From an uncultured Pelagibacteraceae bacterium (GTDB taxonomy: Bacteria > Pseudomonadota > Alphaproteobacteria > Pelagibacterales > Pelagibacteraceae): a DNA stretch of 64,000 nucleotides. The stretch lies in NCBI GenBank assembly GCA_902592265.1, contig CACJDV010000001.1, forward strand, positions 62,001 through 126,000. The letters run 5' to 3'. Below the pieces are notes generated by a model that was not told where the DNA came from, did not search any database, and saw only the letters and a list, made by a program, of their open reading frames with translations. Positions 1 through 8,871 of the stretch are shown here, piece after piece; the stretch's first letter is position 1; the number at the start of each line of letters is the position of its first letter. A program made the translations under genes and the position numbers.

Positions 1-773
1 TGCTCTGTTAATCTTTTTGCTTTTTCAATTACCATCTCTGCCACCGCTACGTGTCTTTGCGCTGGTTCATCAAACGTAGAGCTTATTACTTCACCTTTTA
101 CAGTTCTCTGCATGTCTGTAACTTCCTCTGGACGTTCGTCAATAAGTAATACTATTAGATAGCATTCTGGATAATTTTTAGCGATTGAGTTAGCTATACT
201 TTGTAAAATCATAGTTTTTCCAGCCTTAGGAGGTGAAATAATTATCGATCTTTGTCCTTTTCCTATCGGACTTACTAAGTCTATTAATCTTGGTGTTAAA
301 TCCTGCTTTTTATCAGGTTTAGTCATCTCCACTTCCATAACCAATTGTTTATCTGGATATAAAGGAGTAAGGTTATCAAATGCTATTTTGTGCCTAGACT
401 TATCTGGCTCCTCAAAATTAATCTTGCTTACTTGTAAAAGAGCAAAATATCTTTCGCCTTCTTTTGGCGCTCTTACAGGACCTTCAACTGTGTCACCAGT
501 CCTTAAACCAAATTTTCTAATCTGACTAGGACTGACATAAATATCATCAGGTCCAGGAAGGTAATTTGACTCCATTGCCCTTAAAAAACCGAAACCATCT
601 TGGAGTAATTGTAAAACACCAGCTCCAGTTATTTCCTCTTTTTCAGCTACTTTTTTCAAAATAGCAAAAAGAATTTCTTGCTTTCTTAATGTGCTTGCAT
701 TCTCAATACCTAGCTCCTCTGCTTGTGTAATTAATTGTTCAGATGATTTGAGTTTTAATTCTTGAATGTTCAT
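1..773 (-). CDS. rho: Transcription termination factor Rho (C-terminus cut by window edge)
   Basis: Translating the minus strand from the ATG at 773 gives [14 protein letters not shown], a Rho N-terminal helical domain, then the RNA-binding OB fold ([20 protein letters not shown]) and the start of the RecA-like motor with Walker A PPKAGKT and the DERPEEV motif. About 257 of the roughly 420 residues usual for Rho are present; the rest lies left of the window. Rho is the hexameric RNA helicase that ends transcription. The frame is open to the edge, which is why the ORF track omitted it. It is the last gene of the leftward hem-rho block. Confidence 0.95.
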   Translation of the reverse strand, partial: MNIQELKLKSSEQLITQAEELGIENASTLRKQEILFAILKKVAEKEEITGAGVLQLLQDGFGFLRAMESNYLPGPDDIYVSPSQIRKFGLRTGDTVEGPVRAPKEGERYFALLQVSKINFEEPDKSRHKIAFDNLTPLYPDKQLVMEVEMTKPDKKQDLTPRLIDLVSPIGKGQRSIIISPPKAGKTMILQSIANSIAKNYPECYLIVLLIDERPEEVTDMQRTVKGEVISSTFDEPAQRHVAVAEMVIEKAKRLTE

Positions 774-837
774 GATTTAAAATTATTAAGGACTTAATAA
801 TAGGAAGAATATATATGCTATTTATAAAAATTCAACC

Positions 838-1272
838 CTAGATAGGCTTAAAAATAACAACAAATATGATTAAAATAAGCAATAATGTGGGTATTTCATT
901 AATAAATCGATAAAATTTATGTGAATGAGTATTAAGATTTAATTTAAATTGTCCTAAAATTCGACCCAAATATAGATGATAAATCGTTAATAAAACTACA
1001 AATATTAGTTTTAAAATCATCCAAGTTTGCCCGAGTTGTTGGAATCCTATTTCGTGGATTAATAATAAACCAAATAACCAGGACAGAGTCATTGCTGGTG
1101 TCATAATATAAAAAAAAAGTTTTCTTTCCATAACCTTAAATACATCTGATATAATTTGCTGATTACTGTTTTGAGAATGGTAAACAAAAATTCTTGGAAG
1201 ATATAATAGACCAGCCATCCAAGAAATTACGGCTATTAGATGTAATGATTTAAACAGTAAATAGGTATTCAT
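838..1272 (-). CDS. hemJ: Protoporphyrinogen IX oxidase HemJ
   Basis: A 144-residue, four-helix membrane protein of the HemJ (UPF0093) family. This family oxidises protoporphyrinogen IX to protoporphyrin IX in many alphaproteobacteria and cyanobacteria that lack HemG or HemY. The family-conserved histidine (SLHLIAVISW, about residue 11) and lysine (WMILKLIF, about residue 88) are visible. It lies 3 bp downstream of ferrochelatase hemH, the next enzyme of heme synthesis, so co-transcription is very likely. The length is normal for the family. Assignment rests on family pattern and pathway context. Confidence 0.9.
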   Translation of the reverse strand: MNTYLLFKSLHLIAVISWMAGLLYLPRIFVYHSQNSNQQIISDVFKVMERKLFFYIMTPAMTLSWLFGLLLIHEIGFQQLGQTWMILKLIFVVLLTIYHLYLGRILGQFKLNLNTHSHKFYRFINEIPTLLLILIIFVVIFKPI

Positions 1273-1275
1273 TAA

Positions 1276-2274
1276 TTAAGTGTTTTTTTCAATTAAAGAT
1301 CTTAATAAAGCTATATGATCATCATTGTCGTTCAAACATGGCACCATATCAAAGTTTTCTCCTCCAGAGTCTAAAAAACTCTCTTTTCCTTGGATTTGAA
1401 TTTCTTCTAAAGTTTCAACACAATCCGAAGAAAATCCTGGGCATATAGCTAAGACATTTTTTTTTCCTTCTTTAGGTAAACTTTCTAGAGTTTTATCTGT
1501 ATAAGGTTGAAGCCATTTTTCAGGTCCAAATCTAGACTGGAATGTTGTTTTGATTTCAATTGAAGTAAACTTTTCTGATATCAATCTGGTGGTTTTGTGA
1601 CAATAGCAGTGGTAAGGATCACCTTTATCAAAATATTTTTGTGGTATCCCATGATAAGAAGCCAATATTAAATCAGGCTTCCAGTTAATTTCTTTAATTT
1701 TTTTATTCAAAGAATTTACAAGCGCTTCAATGTATAAAGGATCAGATTCATAATGCGGCACTATTTTGAGTGATGGTTGCCATCTCATTTTCATAAGAGT
1801 TCTATATACTTCATCACAAACAGTTGCGGTAGTTGCAGCAGCATACTGGGGATAAAGTGGAAGTATTATTAAGTTTTCACACCCCATTTCATGAAGGTTT
1901 GCAATTTTACTTCTTATGCTGGGATTTCCGTATCTCATAGCATAATCCACCAACAGGTTTGTTTCTGACATTTGATTTGAGAGTTTTTCTGCTTGTTTTT
2001 GAGTGTAGTGCAAAAGAGGTGAAATATTTTTGTCCTTCATCCAGATTTCTTTATAAGCTTTTGCTGTTTTAGAAGGGCGAAAAGTTAATATAAAAACATT
2101 TAATATAAACTGCCAAATTATCGGGTTAACTTCAATTACTCTTCTGTCCGATAGAAATTCTTTAAGATATTTTCTTATATCTAGCCAACTTGTTGAGTCA
2201 GGTGTTCCCAAATTTATTATTAAAACTCCAGTTTTACCAAAGTTTACTGGTGGGTGTTCGTTTTTGTTTTCCAT
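1276..2274 (-). CDS. hemH: Ferrochelatase
   Basis: This 332-residue protein inserts Fe2+ into protoporphyrin IX to make protoheme. It begins with the ferrochelatase signature GVLIINLGTPDS, carries the catalytic-histidine segment ASYHGIPQKYF, and has the conserved acidic motif VETLEEI near residue 285. The segment YHCYCHKT supplies extra cysteines; whether they bind a cluster cannot be told from sequence. Its start shares one base with the end of hemE and it is followed by hemJ, forming a three-gene heme operon read leftward. Confidence 0.96.
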   Translation of the reverse strand: MENKNEHPPVNFGKTGVLIINLGTPDSTSWLDIRKYLKEFLSDRRVIEVNPIIWQFILNVFILTFRPSKTAKAYKEIWMKDKNISPLLHYTQKQAEKLSNQMSETNLLVDYAMRYGNPSIRSKIANLHEMGCENLIILPLYPQYAAATTATVCDEVYRTLMKMRWQPSLKIVPHYESDPLYIEALVNSLNKKIKEINWKPDLILASYHGIPQKYFDKGDPYHCYCHKTTRLISEKFTSIEIKTTFQSRFGPEKWLQPYTDKTLESLPKEGKKNVLAICPGFSSDCVETLEEIQIQGKESFLDSGGENFDMVPCLNDNDDHIALLRSLIEKNT

Positions 2275-3275
2275 TAATAATCTTTCACAGTTTTCACTAA
2301 ATAATCCATCATATTCGGGTCTGTTTCTGGCAAAACACCGTGTCCCAAATTAAATATATATGGATGATCTTTAAATATATCTAGATACTTTGTTGCCTCT
2401 TTTTTTAAATTTTCTTTATCAGAAAGTAAAACTTTTGGATCCATCCCGCCTTGCACAGGAATTTTAATTTCTTTATAAATTTTTATTGGATCGACCTCAT
2501 AGTCAATACAAATTGTATCTGGTTTAACAATTTCACAATAATATTTATAATTTTTTATTCCTCGTGGAAAACAAATAACAGGCACATTTAATGATTTAAC
2601 ATAATTAACCAAGCTTAATGTGGGGTTATATATATAATAAGATAAATCTTTCTCTTTTAAGAGTCCAGCCCAACTATCAAAAATTTGAATTATTTGAGCT
2701 CCATTATCAATTTGATTTTTAATATGTATTTTTAGAAATTTATCTAAAATTTTAAGAACTTTATCAATTAAATATTTATCTTCGAAAAAATTATCATTTA
2801 AACTTAATTTTGGTGATTTTTTATTCAACATGTAAACTAATAAAGTCCATGGTGCCCCTATAAAGCCTATGGTAGATTTGTTTTTAATGTGTTGAGAACT
2901 ACTAACTAATTTAATTAATTTATAAATAGGTGAAAGTTTTTCAACAAAGTCAACTTCTTTAACACTAGAGATTTTTTCTAAGTTAAGACTATCAAGTAAT
3001 GGACCTACATTTTTTTTAAATTCAACATTTTGATTTAAACCGTATGGTAACATTAAAATATCAGAAAAAATTATTGCTGCATCTAAGTTGAATCTTTTTA
3101 AAGGTTGTAAAGTAATATCACTTGATAATTTTTCATTAAGACAAAGTTTGATAAAATCAGGATTTTGTTTTCTTATTTCTCTAAATTCAGGTAAATACCG
3201 TCCCGCTTGTCTCATAATCCAGATTGGATTAATATTACTTTTTTTATTTATTATTACTTCCTCAATTGGAGACAT
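2274..3275 (-). CDS. hemE: Uroporphyrinogen decarboxylase
   Basis: A 333-residue cytosolic enzyme that decarboxylates the four acetate side chains of uroporphyrinogen III to give coproporphyrinogen III. The N-terminal family signature PIWIMRQAGRYLPEFRE and the catalytic-aspartate segment IIFSDILMLPYGL are present. Length is a little short of the usual 340-350. It is the first gene of the leftward hemE-hemH-hemJ operon and borders the AT-rich gap proposed here as the replication origin, as known for hemE in Caulobacter and Rickettsia. Confidence 0.96.
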   Translation of the reverse strand: MSPIEEVIINKKSNINPIWIMRQAGRYLPEFREIRKQNPDFIKLCLNEKLSSDITLQPLKRFNLDAAIIFSDILMLPYGLNQNVEFKKNVGPLLDSLNLEKISSVKEVDFVEKLSPIYKLIKLVSSSQHIKNKSTIGFIGAPWTLLVYMLNKKSPKLSLNDNFFEDKYLIDKVLKILDKFLKIHIKNQIDNGAQIIQIFDSWAGLLKEKDLSYYIYNPTLSLVNYVKSLNVPVICFPRGIKNYKYYCEIVKPDTICIDYEVDPIKIYKEIKIPVQGGMDPKVLLSDKENLKKEATKYLDIFKDHPYIFNLGHGVLPETDPNMMDYLVKTVKDY

Positions 3276-3557
3276 ATTAATAATTAAATATAATTAGTAG
3301 TAATGTTAGTATAATCTGTGAATATCGGTAATTAAATTTAGTAAACATTTTATAAACAATTTATTAACATTTAAGACCTAAATTTTATTAAATATATACG
3401 TAAAATTGAAGCTTATTAACTAAATACATTAAATAGCTATTAAAGATTTTAACATGTTTGATATTGTTAATAAAAGTATTGTTTTACAACGTAAATTTAA
3501 AATTATGAAAAATATCCAATATGATAAATATAATACAAATTTATACACATATTATAC
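3276..3557. other. Candidate chromosomal replication origin (oriC)
   Basis: This 282-bp non-coding gap is the longest in the window and is almost pure A/T. It separates leftward hemE from rightward DUF299, the same relation that flanks oriC in Caulobacter and Rickettsia. It contains one perfect DnaA-box consensus (TTATACACA, 3541-3549) and four one-mismatch copies: ATATTCACA on the minus strand (3317-3325), TTATAAACA (3350-3358), TTATTAACA (3361-3369) and TTATTAACA on the minus strand (3465-3473). Genes on both sides run outward. The gap must also hold the divergent promoters of hemE and ppsR. The role is inferred from synteny and motif content, and AT-rich DNA yields some of these near-matches by chance. 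Confidence 0.6.
3541..3549 (+). promoter_or_regulatory. Perfect DnaA-box consensus
   Basis: TTATACACA matches the TTATNCACA DnaA-box consensus at every position. It ends 8 bp before the ATG of ppsR, so it may overlap that gene's ribosome-binding region. It is the best-matching box of the candidate origin; chance occurrence in such AT-rich DNA cannot be excluded. Confidence 0.5.
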
Positions 3558-4382
3558 ATGAGTAATTTATATCAAATTTATCTTATATCAGATGCAACCG
3601 GCGAAACTCTTGATCGTATTTTTATAGCTATAAAAGCTCAATTTAAAAATATAAATTATAAAATGCACACCTATTCTTTTACTAGAACAGAAAATCAAAT
3701 TTTAAAAATTTTAGAAAACGCAGAGAAAGAAAAAAACTCAATAATTTTATATTCCATTGTCGACAGTAACTTAGCAAAATATCTTGCTAGAAATAGTGAT
3801 ATGAAAAAAATTCCATGTTTTGGGGTATTGGGTGATTTAATATTAAGTTTTTCAAAACTTTTAAATCAAAAAGCCTCACACCAACCAAGTGGACAATACG
3901 CTCTTGATGAGGAATATTATAAAAGGATTGAAGCAATTCAATTTACAATGAATCATGATGACGGCAACCTTGTAAAAGAAATAAAAGAGTCTGATATAAT
4001 TTTGTTGGGAGTGAGCAGAACAAGTAAGACCCCAACAGCAATTTTTTTAGCTAACAAAGGCTTTAAAACATCCAATATACCTCTAATTAATGAAAATTCT
4101 TTACCAGAAGCTTTAAAAGAAAACCCCAAAATCTCATGCATTATCGGATTAAACACGGAGCCAGAAAGGCTTGTAGAGATTAGAAAAAATAGGATGAACT
4201 CTCTTAAGGAAAGTAAAAATAAATTATATACAGATTTGGATCAAATCAAAAAAGAAGTAGAAATGGCAAAAAATACTTTCAAAAAATATAAATGGCCATT
4301 CATAGATGTGACACGAAAATCTGTAGAAGAAACCGCAGCCTCAGTAATTAAAATTTACGAAATATTCAAAGGAAATGCTTAA
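3558..4382 (+). CDS. ppsR: Pyruvate, phosphate dikinase regulatory protein (DUF299)
   Basis: A 274-residue bifunctional serine/threonine kinase and pyrophosphorylase family protein. Such proteins inactivate and reactivate PEP synthase or pyruvate phosphate dikinase by ADP-dependent phosphorylation and Pi-dependent dephosphorylation. The opening IYLISDATGETL and the P-loop-like motif LLGVSRTSKTPTAIFLANKG (about residues 150-170) are characteristic. Length is normal. It is the first rightward gene beside the candidate origin and overlaps maf by 8 bp. Whether the target is PPDK or PEP synthase cannot be decided from this window. Confidence 0.92.
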   Translation: MSNLYQIYLISDATGETLDRIFIAIKAQFKNINYKMHTYSFTRTENQILKILENAEKEKNSIILYSIVDSNLAKYLARNSDMKKIPCFGVLGDLILSFSKLLNQKASHQPSGQYALDEEYYKRIEAIQFTMNHDDGNLVKEIKESDIILLGVSRTSKTPTAIFLANKGFKTSNIPLINENSLPEALKENPKISCIIGLNTEPERLVEIRKNRMNSLKESKNKLYTDLDQIKKEVEMAKNTFKKYKWPFIDVTRKSVEETAASVIKIYEIFKGNA

Positions 4383-4959
4383 AATTATTCTTGCATCTCA
4401 AAGCAAAGTTAGAAAAAAAATCCTTGATGAACACAATATTTTAAATGAAGTTAGACCATCAAATGTTGATGAAGATGTTGTTAAATCAAGTTTATTAAAA
4501 GAAAAAGCTTCACCAGAGATGATATCTAAAAATTTAGCTGAATTAAAAGCCAACAAGATAAGCGGGAAATATAGTGATTATTTAGTTTTAGGCGCTGATA
4601 GCGTCATCGATTTAAATGGAGAGCTAATATCAAAACCTGACAATAGAGAAGAAGCTTTAGAAATTTTAAGAAAACTTAATGGCAAAAAACATTATTTAAT
4701 TAGTTCAGTGTGTATCTCTAAAAATGGATCTATGGTATGGAATCATACAGATAAGGCAATTTTGACAATGAAAAAAATGAATGATGATGAGCTTAAAAAT
4801 TACTTAGCTAAAATTTCTGATGAGACTTTATATGCTTATAATGTTTATCAAATAGAAGGTGAGGGGAGGGATTTATTCTCATGTATTGATGGAAACGAAA
4901 ATACAATAATGGGTCTCCCGATTGAAAAAATTAAAAAATATTTAGATAATTATAAATGA
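4375..4959 (+). CDS. maf: Maf-family nucleotide pyrophosphatase
   Basis: A 194-residue Maf/YceF-type protein that hydrolyses non-canonical or modified nucleoside triphosphates. The N-terminal signature IILASQSKVRKKIL (S-x-S-x-R), the catalytic LGADSVI and the later YNVYQIEGEGRDLFSCIDG segment are visible. The family splits into dTTP/UTP and m7GTP specificities, and I cannot assign one confidently. It overlaps ppsR upstream and aroE downstream, so it is part of one rightward operon. Confidence 0.92.
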   Translation: MLKIILASQSKVRKKILDEHNILNEVRPSNVDEDVVKSSLLKEKASPEMISKNLAELKANKISGKYSDYLVLGADSVIDLNGELISKPDNREEALEILRKLNGKKHYLISSVCISKNGSMVWNHTDKAILTMKKMNDDELKNYLAKISDETLYAYNVYQIEGEGRDLFSCIDGNENTIMGLPIEKIKKYLDNYK

Positions 4960-5750
4960 AAAAATATCTTGTAATTGGAAATCCTATCGAACATTCACTT
5001 TCACCAAAATTACACAACTATTGGTTTGAAAAAAATAATATTAATGCAAGTTATGATAGAAGAAAAATAAATAAGAGCGAAATTCAAGGGATTATTAATG
5101 AAATTAAGGATAATAAATTAGATGGAATAAACGTTACTGTTCCTTTTAAAACTGATGTCATTCCTTTTTTAGATACGCTTAGTGAAGAAGCTCAGATTAC
5201 TCAATCTGTTAATACCATTTATATACATGATAAAAAACTAGTAGGTCACAACACTGATATTAAAGGTTTTGAATTAAGTCTAAAAGATACTCAATTTGAT
5301 TTAAATAATAAATCAATATTTATTTTAGGAGCTGGAGGTGTAGTGCCTTCTATAATTTATGCTTTAGAAAAATTAGGTGCCTCTAAAATTATAGTAAGCA
5401 ATAGAACCAAACAGAAAACTGAAAAATTAAAAAAATATTTTTCAAACATCAGTATAGCTGATTGGGGAGATCAACCCGATTTTGATATGATAATTAACGC
5501 CACCAGTCTGGGATTAAACAAAGAAGATAATATTAATTTAAACTTTAAAAATATGAATAAAGAAAAGTTATTTTACGATGTTATCTATAATCCAAAAGAA
5601 ACCAACTTTTTAAGAACAGGGAAAAACTTAGGATGTAAAATTTCTAACGGCAAAATGATGTTTATTTATCAAGCTTTAGAGGCATTTAAATTATGGCACA
5701 AAGTTCAACCAGAAATTAATGAGGACTTAAAAAGTTTTTTAGACGTATGA
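4956..5750 (+). CDS. aroE: Shikimate dehydrogenase (NADP+)
   Basis: A 264-residue enzyme that reduces 3-dehydroshikimate to shikimate in aromatic amino acid synthesis. The substrate-binding motifs NPIEHSLSPKLHNYW and NVTVPFKTDV (with the catalytic lysine) and HNTDIKGF are present in the N-terminal domain. The Rossmann motif LGAGGVVPSIIYAL and the NADP-selecting SNRTKQK follow. It overlaps maf by 4 bp and coaE by 4 bp. Confidence 0.95.
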   Translation: MKKYLVIGNPIEHSLSPKLHNYWFEKNNINASYDRRKINKSEIQGIINEIKDNKLDGINVTVPFKTDVIPFLDTLSEEAQITQSVNTIYIHDKKLVGHNTDIKGFELSLKDTQFDLNNKSIFILGAGGVVPSIIYALEKLGASKIIVSNRTKQKTEKLKKYFSNISIADWGDQPDFDMIINATSLGLNKEDNINLNFKNMNKEKLFYDVIYNPKETNFLRTGKNLGCKISNGKMMFIYQALEAFKLWHKVQPEINEDLKSFLDV

Positions 5751-6316
5751 AAAGAATAGGTATTTTAGGTGATATAGGGTCTGGTAAAACTTACGTAGCT
5801 GAATGTTTTGGTTTTCCTGTATTTAATGCTGATCTAGAGGTAGCAAAAATTTATAAAAATAATAGAAAAGTTTTTAAAAAATTAAAAAAAGAACTTCCAA
5901 ATTATTTTGACTCTTTTCCCGTAAAAAAAAAAGAAATAATTGATGCAATTTTATCTAATAAACAAAATCTAAGAAAAATTATTAGAATCGTTCATTATGA
6001 AGTTAGAAAAAAAATGAATGATTTTTTAAAAAAAAATAAGCATAAGAAAATTGTAGTTTTAGATATTCCCCTTTTATTGGAAAACAAAATTAACAATAAA
6101 AAAGACATATTAATTTTTGTTGAGTCTAAAAAATCAGAAATTTTAAGAAGACTAAAAAAAAGAAAAAATTTTAATATGAAAATACTAAATAATTTTAAAA
6201 AGATACAACTACCGCTTGATTTTAAAAGGAAGAAATCTCAATTTATAATAAAGAATAATTTTAAGAAAAATTTTGTTAAAACTAAAGTAAAAGAAATTAT
6301 TAAAAATTTAATATGA
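5747..6316 (+). CDS. coaE: Dephospho-CoA kinase
   Basis: A 189-residue kinase performing the last step of coenzyme A synthesis. The P-loop is GDIGSGKT, with the FPVFNADLEV segment (canonically DAD) and the LDIPLLLEN Walker-B-like motif about residue 105. The sequence is lysine-rich and diverged, and the C-terminal Q-x-P and N-x-F elements are only loosely conserved. Position between aroE and dnaQ matches the usual alphaproteobacterial order, which supports the call. It overlaps both neighbours by 4 bp. Confidence 0.88.
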   Translation: MKRIGILGDIGSGKTYVAECFGFPVFNADLEVAKIYKNNRKVFKKLKKELPNYFDSFPVKKKEIIDAILSNKQNLRKIIRIVHYEVRKKMNDFLKKNKHKKIVVLDIPLLLENKINNKKDILIFVESKKSEILRRLKKRKNFNMKILNNFKKIQLPLDFKRKKSQFIIKNNFKKNFVKTKVKEIIKNLI

Positions 6317-6975
6317 AAGAAATTGTTTTAGACACAGAAACAACTGGTATTTCGGTTAAAGAGGGACACAGAATTGTCGAGATTGGGTGTATTGAATTAG
6401 ATAACTTGGTACCAACAAAGAACAAATTTCATTGTTATCTAAATCCTGAAAGAAAAGTATCTGAAAAAGCTTTTGAAGTACATGGATATTCAGATAATTT
6501 TTTATCTGATAAAATGAAATTTAGAGAAATAGCTGATGATTTTCTTCAATTTATAAAAGATAAAAGATTAATAATTCATAACGCGGAATTTGATTTATCT
6601 CACTTAAATAACGAACTTAAGATCATTGGAAAAAATAAAATTGATAATGAGGTAGTGGACACAGTATCATTGGCTAGAAATAAATTTCCAGGTTCCCAAA
6701 TTAGTTTAGATGCTTTATGCAAAAGATATAGGATAGATAATTCCAAAAGGGTCCAACATACTGCGCTTATTGATTGTGAATTATTGACTAAGGTTTATAT
6801 AAATTTAACTGATCAAAAAGAACCAACTTTAGATTTTAGAAATATGGAAAAAGATGAATCAAAATTAAATACTGGAAAAGTTATTTATTCTACAAAAATT
6901 ATAAAGCCATCTACCCAAGAGCTTAAAAATCATCAAACTTATCTAAAGACTTCTCTAAAAAAAAACTATTTTTAA
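6313..6975 (+). CDS. dnaQ: DNA polymerase III epsilon subunit (3'-5' proofreading exonuclease)
   Basis: A 220-residue DEDDh exonuclease. ExoI is IVLDTETTGISV, ExoII includes IHNAEFDLSHLNNEL, and ExoIII is QHTALIDCELLTKVY with the catalytic histidine and aspartate. The C-terminal roughly 40 residues probably form the tail that binds the polymerase alpha subunit. It is the last gene of the rightward ppsR-maf-aroE-coaE-dnaQ operon and converges on secB, sharing 4 bases with its stop. Confidence 0.94.
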   Translation: MKEIVLDTETTGISVKEGHRIVEIGCIELDNLVPTKNKFHCYLNPERKVSEKAFEVHGYSDNFLSDKMKFREIADDFLQFIKDKRLIIHNAEFDLSHLNNELKIIGKNKIDNEVVDTVSLARNKFPGSQISLDALCKRYRIDNSKRVQHTALIDCELLTKVYINLTDQKEPTLDFRNMEKDESKLNTGKVIYSTKIIKPSTQELKNHQTYLKTSLKKNYF

Positions 6976-7394
6976 TTTAATCTTTCTAAATAAAGTTTTG
7001 TGAAATCAATTTTTTTTTCTAATTTGATATTAGGAAATCCAGAATTATGCATCATGTCTGTAAATGACTTTTCTATATCAGAAACAACTGAATTAGGTAC
7101 ATCACATAGTACAATTTTTTCTAGGTCCTTTTTCTCTTGAATAGATTCATCAATTTTGACAGCTACTGCGTAAATAATTTCAAAATATGATCTTTTAAGT
7201 TGAGTTTCTTTGTGTTGAAATTTTAAAGTTATATTTACCTCAATCATTTTATTTTTCAACGCTATTGATTTGATATCTATATCTAATTGATATTTACCTA
7301 TATTGTTTCCTGCTGAAATATAAGTTTCAACATCAGGTGTTTCGCTAGACATATCTTTGATGTATTTTGCTAAAACTTTAAATTTTTCTGTCAT
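6972..7394 (-). CDS. secB: Protein-export chaperone SecB
   Basis: The tetrameric cytosolic chaperone that holds preproteins unfolded and delivers them to SecA. I place the start at 7394 (MTEKFKVLAKYIKDMSSETP), matching the family's conserved beginning; the ORF track's 7400 start adds only Met-Ile. The sequence contains the alpha-proteobacterial SecB core and the VVSDIEKSFTDMMHNSGFPNI helix region. About 140 residues is slightly short of the usual 150-160. It overlaps fxsA by 17 bp and is probably co-transcribed with it. Confidence 0.9.
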   Translation of the reverse strand: MTEKFKVLAKYIKDMSSETPDVETYISAGNNIGKYQLDIDIKSIALKNKMIEVNITLKFQHKETQLKRSYFEIIYAVAVKIDESIQEKKDLEKIVLCDVPNSVVSDIEKSFTDMMHNSGFPNIKLEKKIDFTKLYLERLN

Positions 7395-7803
7395 TATCAT
7401 CCTCTATATCTTCAAATTCTCCCTCGATAAAATCGTTCTTTTTCATATTTTTATTTTCAAATTTTTTATTAAATTTTCCTAATATAAACTTCCGTGTTAG
7501 TGGGATAATTAAGATAAAACCAATCAAGTCTGTTGCAAATCCTGGTATTATCAAAAGAACAGCTGCAAAGGCTATTGCAGCACCAGAAATTAATTCGTGG
7601 GCTGGAATTTGATTTTTAATTATTTGCATCATTCCTGATCTAAGAGTGTTAATACCCTCGTACTTGGCATAATACACTCCAACAATTGCAGTAAAAAATA
7701 CTAAAAATATAGTGCTAAACGCACCTATTTGTGATCCAATCTTTATAAAAAGGTAAATCTCTACAATTGGGATTAAAATAACAGCTAAAAGTACTGTGTT
7801 CAT
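7378..7803 (-). CDS. fxsA: FxsA-family membrane protein
   Basis: A 141-residue inner-membrane protein of the FxsA family (named from suppression of F-exclusion of phage T7; physiological role unclear). Three to four hydrophobic segments are visible, with the conserved N-terminal VEIYLFIKIGSQIG motif and the IPGFATDLIGFILIIPLTR segment near residues 83-102. The C-terminus is acidic and cytosolic. It sits upstream of secB and diverges from the Tim44-like gene across 57 bp, matching the common alphaproteobacterial fxsA/secB/Tim44 arrangement. Confidence 0.88.
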   Translation of the reverse strand: MNTVLLAVILIPIVEIYLFIKIGSQIGAFSTIFLVFFTAIVGVYYAKYEGINTLRSGMMQIIKNQIPAHELISGAAIAFAAVLLIIPGFATDLIGFILIIPLTRKFILGKFNKKFENKNMKKNDFIEGEFEDIEDDNDRKI

Positions 7804-7860
7804 TTGTCTTTAATGTAATTGTTAGTTGAAATTAATCAACATAGTAATTAAGTTCAATAT

Positions 7861-8457
7861 ATGAATTATAGTTTTGAATACATCGATATTATTTTGTTAG
7901 CAATGATTGCTGGCTTCATTTTTTTAAGACTTAGAGGAATTTTAGGAAAAAGAACAGGTTTTGAGGGAAAAGCCTCACCTCAGTTTGAGGAAATATTGAA
8001 AAATATAAATCCTGAAACAAAAATAAATAAAAAAACTGATTTTGACGAAAATGCAAAAAAAGACTTTTTAAAAGGTGCTAAAATAGCATACGAAACTATT
8101 ATTACAGACTTCGGTGATAGTGACAATAAATTGACTACATGTAAGCCTCTTTTGAGCAATAAAATTTACGATCAGTTTAACGCTGCGCTAAAAGAGAGAG
8201 GAAAAAGAGGTCATCTGGCTGAGATCACTTTTATTGGTGTAAATTCAGCGAATATAAAAGAACATAAGTTCTTAGGAAAAATTTTACAAGTAACCGTAGA
8301 ATTCGTAGGTGAGGTAATAACTTGTATAAGGGATAAAGATAAAAAGATAGTTTCTGGAGACCCAGAAAAAATTAAGAAAATTTATGATACCTGGGTATTT
8401 TCAAGAGATACAAGTACTAATAATCCAAATTGGCAGTTAGTTGATACTCTTTCTTAA
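7861..8457 (+). CDS. Tim44-like domain protein
   Basis: A 198-residue protein with one N-terminal membrane helix (about residues 8-26) and a C-terminal Tim44-like/TimA domain. The domain typically folds as an alpha+beta barrel and is related to the mitochondrial import-motor anchor Tim44. The conserved LLSNKIYDQFNAALKERG and DTWVFSRDTSTNNPNWQLVDT segments support the family. The bacterial function is not well defined. It abuts the Smr gene with no gap, and lies divergent to fxsA-secB, which links it by context to the protein-export neighbourhood. Confidence 0.88.
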   Translation: MNYSFEYIDIILLAMIAGFIFLRLRGILGKRTGFEGKASPQFEEILKNINPETKINKKTDFDENAKKDFLKGAKIAYETIITDFGDSDNKLTTCKPLLSNKIYDQFNAALKERGKRGHLAEITFIGVNSANIKEHKFLGKILQVTVEFVGEVITCIRDKDKKIVSGDPEKIKKIYDTWVFSRDTSTNNPNWQLVDTLS

Positions 8458-8871
8458 TTGAATAGTAATATTTCAGATAAAGACAAAAAAGATTGGAAAG
8501 ACTTTCTAGAAAAAAAGGAAAAGTTACCAAATAAAGATTTAGAAAAAAAAGAGAGTAAATCTCATATTACCAAATCATTAGATCTTCATGGTTTTACACT
8601 TGATGAAGCAAACAAGAAAGTTGAAAGCTTTCTAACTGATTGTTTTAATCAAAAAGTCTCAAAAGTTATAATAGTAACAGGTAAAGGATTGCACTCTCAA
8701 AATGATAAAGACCCATATATTTCAATGAAATTTGGTATTTTGAAAAATTCTGTTCCTGAGTTTATTAAAAATAATTCTAGTTTAATGTCAAAAATAAAAA
8801 GTATTACTGATGCTGAAATTTCAGATGGTGGTGGTGGAGCTTTTTATGTTTTTTTAAAAAAAAAATTATAA
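8458..8871 (+). CDS. Smr-domain protein (TTG start)
   Basis: A 137-residue protein whose Smr domain occupies about residues 40-137: [12 protein letters not shown] (the D-x-H motif) and [11 protein letters not shown] (the TGKG motif) are clear, followed by [18 protein letters not shown]. Smr domains are nucleases, and recent work links some to cleavage at stalled or collided ribosomes. The alphaproteobacterial group next to Tim44-like genes has no settled role. The start is TTG directly after the upstream stop codon. It converges on hslU with a 6-bp overlap. Confidence 0.88.
   Translation: MNSNISDKDKKDWKDFLEKKEKLPNKDLEKKESKSHITKSLDLHGFTLDEANKKVESFLTDCFNQKVSKVIIVTGKGLHSQNDKDPYISMKFGILKNSVPEFIKNNSSLMSKIKSITDAEISDGGGGAFYVFLKKKL

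Noticed and set aside
3454-3561. 35-codon ORF (MFDIVNKSIVLQRK...) ending at the start of ppsR
   Set aside because: AT-rich gap sequence with no recognisable domain or Shine-Dalgarno; it lies in the candidate origin and the fit with the ppsR ATG looks accidental.
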